Below are positions 1-7,924 of a stretch of DNA of 64,000 nt, in pieces (position 1 is the stretch's first letter; every line of letters begins with the position of its first letter). The notes under the pieces were generated by a model, which did no database searches, was not told the DNA's origin, and saw only the letters and a list, made by a program, of their open reading frames with translations. The DNA comes from Guptibacillus hwajinpoensis. GTDB lineage: Bacteria > Bacillota > Bacilli > Bacillales > Guptibacillaceae. The translations under genes and the position numbers were made by a program. The stretch is from contig NZ_JAIVAE010000007.1 of assembly GCF_020171785.1 (NCBI RefSeq), positions 62,001-126,000 on the forward strand, written 5' to 3'.

Positions 1-170
1 CAACGGTTATCCTTGGTACAGGAAACATTGCTATTGAAGAAGTGATTGAGCAGGGACAAGCTTGCGGTGTGCAGTGGTGGGTTGTTGAACAAGATGACTG
101 TGACTTCGATCCGATTGAAAGTGTGACACAGAGCTACAAATATTTACGTGAAATTCAGCTAAAAAAATAA
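1..170 (+). CDS. Sugar phosphate isomerase/epimerase (IolE-like TIM barrel), C-terminal fragment
   Basis: Only the last 55 codons lie in the window, read in the third frame and ending with TAA at 168-170. The fragment shows the usual end of an IolE/xylose-isomerase-like TIM barrel: a GTGNIAI stretch, a strand VQWWVVEQDDCD carrying the metal-binding acidic residue, and a final helix with SVTQSYKYLREI. Such enzymes isomerise, epimerise or dehydrate sugars and inositols in the cytoplasm. It lies just upstream of a LacI regulator and a sugar operon that contains a second protein of this fold at 7925-8893, so it may belong to the same pathway. The substrate cannot be judged from this fragment. Confidence 0.7.
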   Translation, partial: TVILGTGNIAIEEVIEQGQACGVQWWVVEQDDCDFDPIESVTQSYKYLREIQLKK

Positions 171-227
171 AAGCGTTATAATAGTTTGAAAATAAAGTTG
201 AACATTCTGTGAACATGCGTTATGATG

Positions 228-259
228 TTTGTAATCGATTTCATGAAATCGATTACAAA
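228..259. promoter_or_regulatory. 32-bp perfect palindrome, LacI-family operator (also fits cre)
   Basis: Positions 228-259 form a perfect 16+16 inverted repeat containing two ATCGATT-type cores. The right half, 242-256, also fits the catabolite-responsive element consensus WTGNAANCGNWNNCW at every fixed position. It lies 40 bp before the LacI-type gene. The same TTGAAATCGATTTCAA core recurs in front of the binding-protein gene (1321-1354), so the regulator probably controls itself and the operon. CcpA binding is possible. Confidence 0.75.
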
Positions 260-299
260 AGAAGGGAGGGTCTTTTGTACTTTCAGAGGAGGATGGAAT

Positions 300-1289
300 A
301 TGGCAACTATTGCTGACGTCGCAGACTATACTGGATTATCACGAGCGACAGTGTCACGTGTCATTAATGATTATCCGCACGTATCCAAAGACAAACGTCG
401 ATTAGTTCATGAGGCGATGAAGGAACTCGGGTATTTCCCAAACACGTCTGCTCGAAATCTACGTAATCGTAGAACAGATCTTGTAGCGGTTTTGATCCCG
501 AGGTTAACCAATCCTTTCTTCACATTGATATTAGATGGCATTGAGAAAGTTGCAGAGGAAAATGGCTTTCAGCTTATTATTTGTCAGACAAAATCAAGTA
601 AGAAGAAGGAACTAGAATTCCTCAATCTCTTGCAAACGAAGCAAGTTGATGGTGTGATCTTCACTTCAATAGAAAATGATTGGGAGCAAATTCAGCCATA
701 TACCGATCATGGACCGATTATTCTATGCAACGAGTATCATCACGATGCGACAGTACCGATGGTTCGATTGAATCAAGTTCAGGGGAGTTATTTAGGGACA
801 AAGCATCTGATTGAACGAGGGCATCAGCGACTCGCATACTGCATGGGATCAACAAGTGGATTATCCAATGATCGCCGCAAAGGATTCTTTCAAGCAGTGA
901 ATGAAGCTGGTCTTGAAGTGAAAGCAGAATGGATCTTCCATGATACATATACGATGGAAGATGGTGTCAAAACATTTAACAAAATTTTATCGTTAACAGA
1001 ACGACCGACAGCCATCTTTACTGGTGGGGATGAAGTAGCGGCAGCAATGGTGAAGGAAGCGAAGCGAAATGGGTTGGATGTTCCTGGAGACATAGCGATA
1101 CTAGGATTTGATGATCAGCCGATTGCCAGTATGATTGAACCAGAGCTAACGACAATTTATCAACCAGGTGCCGAGATTGGTAGTCGTGCGATGACTATTT
1201 TTATTGATTGTTTAAAAGGAAAGCGTGAACGTGTTAGACAAAGTGTAATGGAGCTACCATTATCGCTTGTTATTCGAAAGTCGACTTAA
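300..1289 (+). CDS. LacI/GalR-family transcriptional regulator of the adjacent sugar operon
   Basis: This 329-aa protein begins at ATG 300, preceded by AGAGGAGG. A longer reading from 222 would run through the operator palindrome and is rejected. Residues 1-50 form the LacI helix-turn-helix and hinge (ATIADVADYTGLSRATVSRV, later a YFPNTSARNLR hinge). The remainder is a periplasmic-binding-protein-like effector domain with the typical LIPRLTNPFF and GFDDQPIASMIEPELTTI stretches. It should repress or activate the ABC transporter and sugar-oxidation genes at 1380-8893, using the palindromes at 228-259 and 1321-1354. The inducer is unknown, probably a disaccharide or an oxidised sugar. By position it corresponds to ThuR of rhizobial thu operons. 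Confidence 0.92.
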   Translation: MATIADVADYTGLSRATVSRVINDYPHVSKDKRRLVHEAMKELGYFPNTSARNLRNRRTDLVAVLIPRLTNPFFTLILDGIEKVAEENGFQLIICQTKSSKKKELEFLNLLQTKQVDGVIFTSIENDWEQIQPYTDHGPIILCNEYHHDATVPMVRLNQVQGSYLGTKHLIERGHQRLAYCMGSTSGLSNDRRKGFFQAVNEAGLEVKAEWIFHDTYTMEDGVKTFNKILSLTERPTAIFTGGDEVAAAMVKEAKRNGLDVPGDIAILGFDDQPIASMIEPELTTIYQPGAEIGSRAMTIFIDCLKGKRERVRQSVMELPLSLVIRKST

Positions 1290-1299
1290 CTCGCAACTT

Positions 1300-1314
1300 A
1301 TGTAAGCGCTATCT
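1300..1314 (+). promoter_or_regulatory. cre (CcpA) site upstream of the ABC operon
   Basis: ATGTAAGCGCTATCT matches the Bacillus catabolite-responsive element consensus WTGNAANCGNWNNCW at every fixed position. It lies 66 bp before the binding-protein start and just upstream of the tandem operator, so glucose repression through CcpA is likely. Confidence 0.7.
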
Positions 1315-1320
1315 TTTATA

Positions 1321-1354
1321 TTGAAATCGATTTCAAAGTTGGTATCGATTTCAA
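1321..1354. promoter_or_regulatory. Tandem LacI-type operators before the binding-protein gene
   Basis: A perfect 16-bp palindrome TTGAAATCGATTTCAA (1321-1336) is followed 18 bp later by an imperfect copy TTGGTATCGATTTCAA (1339-1354). Both share the ATCGATTTCA core of the 228-259 palindrome, which supports one regulator acting at both promoters. Confidence 0.7.
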
Positions 1355-1379
1355 CAAAATTTAAGGGGGATTTTGTATA

Positions 1380-2696
1380 ATGCGAATATTGAAGAATAGT
1401 AAACTACTTTTTATTGTTTTGGCCCTTATTCTTGTTCTATCAGCATGTAGTTCTTCAAATAATTCTTCAAGTAATACTAGCAACAATTCTGGTGATGAAA
1501 ATGCAAGTTCAGGTGACGGAGAAAAAGTAACGCTCGTTTATGCTCGTGGTAAAGATGCAACAGGTGCAACCGACGTTATGGTTGAGGAATTCGAAAAACA
1601 AAACCCGAATATTGAAATTGAATTCCGCGAAATGCCGACAGATACGGGAGCACAGCATGATGCATATGTTACAATGCTGAACGCTGAATCATCTGAAATC
1701 GATGTGTTTGATATCGACGTGATCTGGCCTGCGGAATTTGCTCAAGCAGGATATGTTCTTCCTCTAGACCGCTTTATTGAAAAAGACGGCATCAACATGG
1801 ATGACTACAACCAGGGACCGGTAACAGCAGCAACATTTAATGGGAAGCAGTGGGCAATGCCGAAGTTCATTGATACTGGAATGCTTTTCTACCGCTCTGA
1901 CTTAGTATCTGAAGCGCCAAAAACGTGGGATGACTTGATGACTCAAGCTTCTGAGCTAAAAAGTGAAGACGGTACGAAGTTTGGTTACCTCATGCAAGCG
2001 AAGCAATATGAAGGTCTCGTGACAAACGCAGTTGAATTTGTTGGTTCTTACGGTGGTGCGTTTATTGATGAGAATGGAGAAGTTGTCATCAATAGCCCTG
2101 AAGCAATCAAAGGTATTTCAAAAATGGTTGAAATCGCAAACTCTGATTTCGTTCCTGGTAACATCAATACGTTTACTGAAGTAGAATCTCATACTGCATT
2201 TATTGAAGGTCAATCTCCATTTATCCGTAACTGGCCATATCAGTTCGCACTTGCGAATGATGAAGAACAGTCTAAGATTGTAGGGAATGTTGAAGTCGCT
2301 CCACTTCCTGAAGGTGATGCAGGATCAGCATCAGCACTTGGCGGTTGGATGGCAGCCATCAATAATTTCTCTGAACATCCTCAAGAAGCGTGGGAATTCT
2401 TGAAGTTTATGACTGGTGAAGAAGGACAGAAGATTGATGCGATTGAAGGCTCTCATGCTCCAACGCTACCAGCTCTTTTTGAAGATAAAGAAATTATCGA
2501 AGCGAACCCATTCTTTGGAGAAGAAGGATTCCAAACAGCACTTGAAGCAGCTGTTTCCCGTCCTGTAGCTCCAAACTACCCTGAAATCTCTGAAATCATT
2601 CAAATCCACATTTCTAAAGCCATTGCAGGAGAAGAAACTCCTGAAGAAGCAGCAGCTGCGATGGAAAAAGAAATGAATGAAAAGCTAGAAAAATAA
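1380..2696 (+). CDS. Extracellular sugar-binding lipoprotein of ABC transporter (family 1)
   Basis: A 438-aa solute-binding protein starting at ATG 1380 behind AAGGGGGA. A positively charged, hydrophobic signal ends in the lipobox LSAC with Cys23 as lipidation site, followed by a Ser/Asn-rich tether. The mature part is a family 1 sugar-binding fold (strand VTLVYARGKDATG, helix VEEFEKQNPNIEIEF, later GGWMAAINNFSEHPQEAWEF), like ThuE, MalE or LacE. It would sit on the outer face of the membrane and deliver a sugar to the permeases at 2854 and 4237. No ATPase is encoded nearby, so a shared MsmX-type ATPase probably powers import. Preceded by cre and LacI-type operators. Confidence 0.93.
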   Translation: MRILKNSKLLFIVLALILVLSACSSSNNSSSNTSNNSGDENASSGDGEKVTLVYARGKDATGATDVMVEEFEKQNPNIEIEFREMPTDTGAQHDAYVTMLNAESSEIDVFDIDVIWPAEFAQAGYVLPLDRFIEKDGINMDDYNQGPVTAATFNGKQWAMPKFIDTGMLFYRSDLVSEAPKTWDDLMTQASELKSEDGTKFGYLMQAKQYEGLVTNAVEFVGSYGGAFIDENGEVVINSPEAIKGISKMVEIANSDFVPGNINTFTEVESHTAFIEGQSPFIRNWPYQFALANDEEQSKIVGNVEVAPLPEGDAGSASALGGWMAAINNFSEHPQEAWEFLKFMTGEEGQKIDAIEGSHAPTLPALFEDKEIIEANPFFGEEGFQTALEAAVSRPVAPNYPEISEIIQIHISKAIAGEETPEEAAAAMEKEMNEKLEK

Positions 2697-2707
2697 TAGA
2701 AAAGTTC

Positions 2708-2734
2708 ATTAGCCTTCCACAAGAAGGCTAATGT
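2708..2734 (+). terminator. Intercistronic hairpin after the binding-protein gene
   Basis: An 11-bp perfect stem (CATTAGCCTTC with GAAGGCTAATG) encloses a 5-nt loop just after the binding-protein stop. There is no clean T-run. It probably stabilises or attenuates the message so that more binding protein than permease is made. Confidence 0.6.
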
Positions 2735-2853
2735 CTTTCCTACATATTTTTTGAGAAAAGGGCTATAAGAAAATTTGAATTATCAAATGCGGTGTCTTGT
2801 AGCAATGTAACCGAACAATAAGACACCTTTTTCTTAAAGAGAGGAGCGTTGGT

Positions 2854-4200
2854 ATGCAAACAGATATCGATCCAAAAGAGCCTATTAAAGTGGAGAAACA
2901 GCCCAAAAAGAAGAAAAAAAACGATGCGGTTGTCGGTTATTTACTTCTTGCCCCAGCACTGATCCTAATTCTAGCGATTTCTATTTGGCCAGTTTTCCAG
3001 TCATTTTATTTTAGTCTTTTCGACCTTCGTCTCAATGAACCAACTAAATCAGAAGTCCATCTTGATTATCAAATTGACCTGGACCGCTATTTGCAAAACT
3101 ATCCCTTCCTAGTCGGGGCAATTAATTCTGAAATTGATAATGGTAATTCAAGTGAAGAGCTGACCGAGATGAAAACAACATTAGAAAATCTCGATGCCAG
3201 TATTAAAGAAAACCCGCAAGCAGCAGAAAATTATGATGTGATTAATGAAAAGCTAGACAAGTTTGAAAATATTCCTGACGATATGAAGTACGTTGAAATT
3301 GATGAAAGCGTAGCAGATGATTTTACGTCTTCCGTTAAAGCAATCAATAATGATTTAATGACGATCAATGAAAATGGAAGTTTGGAAAAAGGCGATAAGA
3401 TTGTTGGTTTATCATCCGCACTAACTGAAATTGTTGTTGAACCGAACTTCATTGGATTTGAGCATTACAAAGATAATTTAACTGATCAGCGGATGTGGAA
3501 GTCTCTTTGGAACACGACTGTGTTTACATTTATTTCTGTTCTAGCTGAGCTCATTCTTGGTCTAGCGATTGCTCTCCTTATTAACAAAGCTTTCTTAGGG
3601 CGAGGATTGATTCGAGCAAGTATCCTAATCCCATGGGCAATTCCAACAGCTGTTGCGGCCCTCATGTGGAAGTTCCTTTATGATGGTCAAAACGGTATCG
3701 TAGCGAAGCTGTTTGAAGATGTTGGTTTAATAGATCGCATGGCCATGCTTCTTACAACTGATACTGGTGCCATGTTCTCTGTTATCTTCGCTGACGTATG
3801 GAAAACGACACCATACATGGCGCTACTTTTATTAGCTGGTCTGCAAACGATTCCATCTTCTCTTTATGAAGCGGCATCGATTGATGGAGCGAACAAGTGG
3901 AAACAGTTCGTAACGATTACCTTGCCACTTTTGAAAACAAGTCTTCTTGTTGCACTCTTATTCCGTACGCTAGATGCGTTCCGTGTGTTTGACTTAATTT
4001 ACGTATTAACTGGTGGAGGTCCAGCGAACTCAACCGAAACGATCTCAATGCTCGCTTATACGTTGATGTTTACTCAGACTAATTTTGGTGAAGGTTCTGC
4101 GATTTCAGTTGTTGTGTTCATCTGTGTTGCCATCATCTCTGGGATCTTTATTAAATTACTTGGTGCTGAATTAATAAACGACGGAACTGGAAAGAAATGA
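2854..4200 (+). CDS. ABC sugar transporter permease, MalF/ThuF-like, with large extracytoplasmic insert
   Basis: A 448-aa inner-membrane permease starting at ATG 2854 after GAGAGGAGCG. A lysine-rich cytoplasmic start (residues 10-25) is followed by the first membrane helix (about 28-52). A hydrophilic, acidic insert of about 140 residues (about 55-195) is predicted outside the membrane and is rich in Glu/Lys/Asn helices. The usual permease core with five or six helices follows, including the EAA loop EAASIDGANKWKQF that contacts the ATPase. Typical MalF-like permeases of Bacilli are about 290-320 aa, so the insert is unusual. E. coli MalF also has a large loop here, but this sequence does not look like it. 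Partner: the permease at 4237. Confidence 0.92.
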   Translation: MQTDIDPKEPIKVEKQPKKKKKNDAVVGYLLLAPALILILAISIWPVFQSFYFSLFDLRLNEPTKSEVHLDYQIDLDRYLQNYPFLVGAINSEIDNGNSSEELTEMKTTLENLDASIKENPQAAENYDVINEKLDKFENIPDDMKYVEIDESVADDFTSSVKAINNDLMTINENGSLEKGDKIVGLSSALTEIVVEPNFIGFEHYKDNLTDQRMWKSLWNTTVFTFISVLAELILGLAIALLINKAFLGRGLIRASILIPWAIPTAVAALMWKFLYDGQNGIVAKLFEDVGLIDRMAMLLTTDTGAMFSVIFADVWKTTPYMALLLLAGLQTIPSSLYEAASIDGANKWKQFVTITLPLLKTSLLVALLFRTLDAFRVFDLIYVLTGGGPANSTETISMLAYTLMFTQTNFGEGSAISVVVFICVAIISGIFIKLLGAELINDGTGKK

Positions 4201-4236
4201 GAATGTATTTTATCATGAAGAAGGAGGGCCAGCCAG

Positions 4237-5064
4237 ATGAATAAGAAAGCGGGACCGATGTTTTACGTTTTCCTTGTTGTGTTTGTCTTTGTTGTCATGT
4301 TTCCGTTCTTATGGATGCTCGCAAGTTCGATTAAACCGCTAACAGAGCTCTTTGGTGAGAAAGCGTTCAATCCGTTTACGAATAACCCTACCCTACAAAA
4401 CTATGTATCCGTTTTCGTAGATTATCCGTTCCCTCGCTATCTCTGGAATAGTACCGTTGTTGCGACGATCACAACTGTTTACACCGTGCTAGTTGCCTCA
4501 TTTGCGGCGTACTCCATCGCGCGGCTGAATTTTAAAGGGAAGCCGATTATTTTAGGTATCGTCTTATCCGTTTCAATGTTTCCACAAGTGGCGACGATTT
4601 CACCAATTTACATTTTTCTAAAGAACTTAGGACTTACAAATAGTTATCTTGGGCTTATCATCCCTTACACGACGATCACGCTACCATTATCGATCTGGCT
4701 TCTCGTGACCTTCTTCCGAAAAATCCCGTTTGACTTAGAAGAAGCAGCGAAAATTGATGGCGCTTCCTTATGGCAAACGTATTGGAAAGTGATTATGCCG
4801 CTTGCGGTGCCAGGTATTTTCACAACTGCGATTCTCGTCTTTATTGCCGCATGGAATGAGTTCTTGTTTGCTCTTACGATTAACACGGCAGATAAGTTTA
4901 AAACCGTACCAGTTGGAATTGCGCTTTTCCAGGGACAGTATACGATCCCGTGGGGAGAAATTTCAGCAGCGACTGTTGTTGTAACGGTTCCTCTTGTCAT
5001 TATGGTATTGATTTTCCAAAGAAGAATCGTGTCAGGTTTAACATCAGGTTCAGTAAAAGAATAG
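4237..5064 (+). CDS. ABC sugar transporter permease, MalG/ThuG-like
   Basis: A 275-aa membrane protein of normal family length, starting at ATG 4237 behind AAGGAGGG. Six membrane helices are visible, beginning with FYVFLVVFVFVVMFPFLWML. The cytoplasmic EAA loop EAAKIDGASLWQTYWK lies near residues 170-185 and is the docking site for the ATPase subunit. It pairs with the permease at 2854 to form the channel of the importer. The 36-bp gap to the previous gene and 21-bp gap to the ThuA-like gene indicate one transcript. Confidence 0.93.
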   Translation: MNKKAGPMFYVFLVVFVFVVMFPFLWMLASSIKPLTELFGEKAFNPFTNNPTLQNYVSVFVDYPFPRYLWNSTVVATITTVYTVLVASFAAYSIARLNFKGKPIILGIVLSVSMFPQVATISPIYIFLKNLGLTNSYLGLIIPYTTITLPLSIWLLVTFFRKIPFDLEEAAKIDGASLWQTYWKVIMPLAVPGIFTTAILVFIAAWNEFLFALTINTADKFKTVPVGIALFQGQYTIPWGEISAATVVVTVPLVIMVLIFQRRIVSGLTSGSVKE

Positions 5065-5085
5065 ATAAAATAGGAGTGGATTTGA

Positions 5086-5805
5086 ATGCTTAACGTTACT
5101 GTATGGAACGAAAATCGTCATGAACAGAGTAGTGAAGAAGTAAGAAGAGTTTATCCTAACGGGATTCATGGAGCGATTGCGGAATTTCTGAAAGAAGATT
5201 TTGAAGTGAGGACGGCTACTTTGGACGAGCCTGAACATGGTTTATCGGAAGAGGTTCTGAACAACACAGATGTTCTTTTCTGGTGGGGACATATCGCTCA
5301 CGAAGAAGTATCTGATGAAATCGTGAATCGTGTGCATCAGCGTGTTTTAGATGGCATGGGTCTTATCGTCCTTCATTCCGGTCACTTTTCGAAAATTTTT
5401 AAGAAATTGATGGGAACAGGATGCGACTTGAAATGGCGTGAAGCCGATGAGAAAGAAAGAATGTGGGTTGTCGATCCAACGCATCCGATCGCTGAAGGAC
5501 TTGGAGAGAAAATCGAACTTGAGCGAGAAGAAATGTATGGCGAGCATTTCGATATCCCAGCACCTGATGAGCTTGTGTTTGTAAGCTGGTTCGAAGGCGG
5601 AGAGGTCTTCAGAAGTGGCTGTACATATAAGCGCGGACAAGGAAAAGTCTTTTATTTCAGACCAGGTCATGAAACGTACCCAACGTATTACCATAAAGAG
5701 ATTCAACGCGTCATGAAAAATGCGGTTGCCTGGGCTAAACCGACGACGATCCCAAAGCCAGTCTATGGAAATGCCAAACCGCTTGAAACGATCGCGTCTA
5801 AATAA
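5086..5805 (+). CDS. ThuA-like (trehalose utilisation) domain protein
   Basis: A 239-aa soluble protein of the ThuA family, which has a class I glutamine-amidotransferase-like fold. Visible family features are the opening [10 protein letters not shown], the [10 protein letters not shown] stretch, [11 protein letters not shown] in the nucleophile-elbow region, the HPIAEGL segment and the closing [15 protein letters not shown]. In rhizobia ThuA acts with the dehydrogenase ThuB in metabolising trehalose and related disaccharides through 3-keto derivatives. Its exact reaction is not settled. It lies directly downstream of the permeases and just before two Gfo/Idh/MocA dehydrogenases, the same partnership as thuA-thuB. 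Confidence 0.88.
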   Translation: MLNVTVWNENRHEQSSEEVRRVYPNGIHGAIAEFLKEDFEVRTATLDEPEHGLSEEVLNNTDVLFWWGHIAHEEVSDEIVNRVHQRVLDGMGLIVLHSGHFSKIFKKLMGTGCDLKWREADEKERMWVVDPTHPIAEGLGEKIELEREEMYGEHFDIPAPDELVFVSWFEGGEVFRSGCTYKRGQGKVFYFRPGHETYPTYYHKEIQRVMKNAVAWAKPTTIPKPVYGNAKPLETIASK

Positions 5806-5829
5806 GAGATTGATTGAGGAGGAGAAACC

Positions 5830-6858
5830 ATGAATGAATTAAAAATTGGTGTTATCGGATGTGGGAGTATTGCGAAACACCGTCATTTACCAGAATACGC
5901 GGCAAATACACAAATAAAAATTGTTGCGGTATGCGATATTGTGAAAACAAGAGCGGATGAAACGGCCGCCCTTTATGGCGCAAAAGCTTATGAAAGTTAT
6001 GAAGAGTTGCTTCAAAATAGTGAGGTGGATGCTGTAAGCGTTTGTACGCCAAACTACCTGCATGCCCCGATTTCTATTGCTGCATTAAAAGCAGGAAAGC
6101 ATGTGCTTTGTGAAAAACCAATGGCAACGTCACGCGCAGATGCCGAAGAAATGATCGAAACGGCTAGTACGAGAGGGAAGAAGTTAATGATTGCGCACAA
6201 TCAACGATTCGTTCCGTCTCATGCAAAAGCAAGAGAAATCCTTGCCAGCGGTGAAGTCGGCAAAGTGTATAGCTTCCGAACCGCTTTTGGCCATCCAGGA
6301 CCTGAAGGATGGAGTGTGGATGGCAAAGAGAGCTGGTTCTTTGAGAAAGATAAAGCATTTATTGGAGCAATGGGAGATCTTGGCGTTCATAAAACAGATC
6401 TCATCCGTTTCTTGTTAAATGAAGAAATCGTCGAAGTGGGGTCCTTTGTCGAAACAAGCGCGAAGGAGTTTGCAACGGTTGATGATAATGCGGTCTGTAT
6501 CTTAAAGTCTGAAAGCGGTATTATCGGAACGCTAGCTGCAAGCTGGGCCTATACAGCAAAGGAAGACAATTCAACGATTATCTATGCAGAAAAAGCCATC
6601 CTAAGACTTGAAGAGGATCCAGTGAATTCACTCGTTGTCCAGTATCACACAGGTGAAGTGGTGAAATATGAACTTGGCGGCATTCAAACAAATGATAGTG
6701 GCGGTCAATCGAGTTCGAAGGTTATCGATCAATTTGTAGACAGTATTCTAGAAGATAAAGAAGTTCCTGTTAGCGGTACAGAAGGAATGAACTCGCTACA
6801 AGTTGTTTTAGCGGCATTAGAATCGAACGAAACAAAGAAAATCATTAGCCTGAGGTGA
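5830..6858 (+). CDS. Gfo/Idh/MocA-family NAD(P)-dependent dehydrogenase, first copy
   Basis: A 342-aa oxidoreductase starting at ATG 5830 after GAGGAG. The N-terminal Rossmann domain shows GVIGCGSIAKHRH (residues 7-19) for the dinucleotide, and the catalytic-lysine motif CEKPMA sits near residue 97. The C-terminal alpha/beta domain carries GDLGVHKTDL with the conserved Asp and His. These enzymes oxidise sugars, inositols or glycosides, often at C3. Next to a ThuA-like gene it fits the ThuB role, making a 3-keto sugar in the cytoplasm. A second family member follows after only 4 bp. Confidence 0.9.
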   Translation: MNELKIGVIGCGSIAKHRHLPEYAANTQIKIVAVCDIVKTRADETAALYGAKAYESYEELLQNSEVDAVSVCTPNYLHAPISIAALKAGKHVLCEKPMATSRADAEEMIETASTRGKKLMIAHNQRFVPSHAKAREILASGEVGKVYSFRTAFGHPGPEGWSVDGKESWFFEKDKAFIGAMGDLGVHKTDLIRFLLNEEIVEVGSFVETSAKEFATVDDNAVCILKSESGIIGTLAASWAYTAKEDNSTIIYAEKAILRLEEDPVNSLVVQYHTGEVVKYELGGIQTNDSGGQSSSKVIDQFVDSILEDKEVPVSGTEGMNSLQVVLAALESNETKKIISLR

Positions 6859-6862
6859 TCAA

Positions 6863-7903
6863 GTGAATAAATTACGTATGGGGATTATCGGGTCTGGCGG
6901 CATCGCTCAGTCCCGCCATATCCCAGCGTACCAACAGCTCTCTGAACAAGTAGAGTTGTTTGGTGTTTATGATGTGGATTATGAGAAAGCAAAGCAAGCC
7001 GCCCTCGTGTTTGCGATTCCGAATGTCTATGATGACGTTCAAGCTCTATTAAAAGAAGTAGATGCTGTTACGATTTGCACTCCGAATAAATTTCATGCTG
7101 ATCTTGCAGAACAGGCTCTGCTCGCTGGTGTTCACGTTCTTTGTGAGAAACCTATGGCGATGACGGTAGAAGAATGTGATCGTATGATCGCCGCTGAGAA
7201 ATCATCTGGCAAAATACTATCAATCGCGTATCATTATCGGTTTATGAAAGAACCGCGTGCCGCACGTCAACTCATTCAAGAGAATGAAATCGGTGATCCA
7301 ATGGTCGCAAGAGTCCAAGCTCTCCGTCGTCGAAAAGTACCAGGATGGGGCGTGTTTACGAATAAACAGCTTCAGGGCGGTGGAAGTTTAATTGACTATG
7401 GCTGTCACTTCCTAGATTTAAGCATGTGGTTGATGGGGAATGCGAAACCAGTTGAAGTGACTGGCACAACCTATAATCGTCTCAGCCAAACGCCTGCACA
7501 AGTAAATCAGTGGGGGACGTTTGATCATGAGACATTTAATGTAGATGATCATGTAACGGCATACATTCGCTTTGATAACAACGTCTCCATGCTTTTTGAA
7601 ACATCTTGGTCCGCTAACATTGCAGAGGACAAAGAAGCGGTGAGTATTTCTGGAAGCGATGGAGGAATTGATGTCTTTCCATTTCAATTAAATAAAGCAC
7701 AGCACGGCATGCTATTAAACACGAGTAGTCAGTGGACACCTGGAGATGACGATCCAGGATTGCCTCAAGCAGCAAACTTCGTTAACAGCTGTCTTGGCCT
7801 CGAACAACCGATCGTAAAATCAGAAGAGGCGAGACGCGTTTCACAAGTAATTGAAGCGATCTATGAAAGTTGTTCCACTGGTAGAAGCATTCGACTTGAA
7901 TAA
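6863..7903 (+). CDS. Gfo/Idh/MocA-family NAD(P)-dependent dehydrogenase, second copy
   Basis: A 346-aa paralogue of the preceding gene, starting at GTG 6863 with AGGTGA seven bases upstream inside the end of its neighbour. It shows the Rossmann motif GIIGSGGIAQSRH, the catalytic CEKPMAM, YHYRFM in place of the first copy's HNQRFV, and the IDYGCHFLDL active-site segment. Two divergent dehydrogenases in tandem suggest an oxidation and a later reduction, as in glycoside pathways that oxidise C3, eliminate, hydrate and reduce. The substrate is not known. Tight spacing implies translational coupling. Confidence 0.9.
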   Translation: MNKLRMGIIGSGGIAQSRHIPAYQQLSEQVELFGVYDVDYEKAKQAALVFAIPNVYDDVQALLKEVDAVTICTPNKFHADLAEQALLAGVHVLCEKPMAMTVEECDRMIAAEKSSGKILSIAYHYRFMKEPRAARQLIQENEIGDPMVARVQALRRRKVPGWGVFTNKQLQGGGSLIDYGCHFLDLSMWLMGNAKPVEVTGTTYNRLSQTPAQVNQWGTFDHETFNVDDHVTAYIRFDNNVSMLFETSWSANIAEDKEAVSISGSDGGIDVFPFQLNKAQHGMLLNTSSQWTPGDDDPGLPQAANFVNSCLGLEQPIVKSEEARRVSQVIEAIYESCSTGRSIRLE

Positions 7904-7924
7904 TAACTTAAGAGGAGTGATCCT

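Noticed and set aside
222-299. N-terminal extension of the LacI-type regulator
   Set aside because: It would translate the operator palindrome, and the AGAGGAGG site points to ATG 300.
4665-5000. 111-codon frame opposite the second permease
   Set aside because: Shadow of a well-supported permease gene with an EAA motif.
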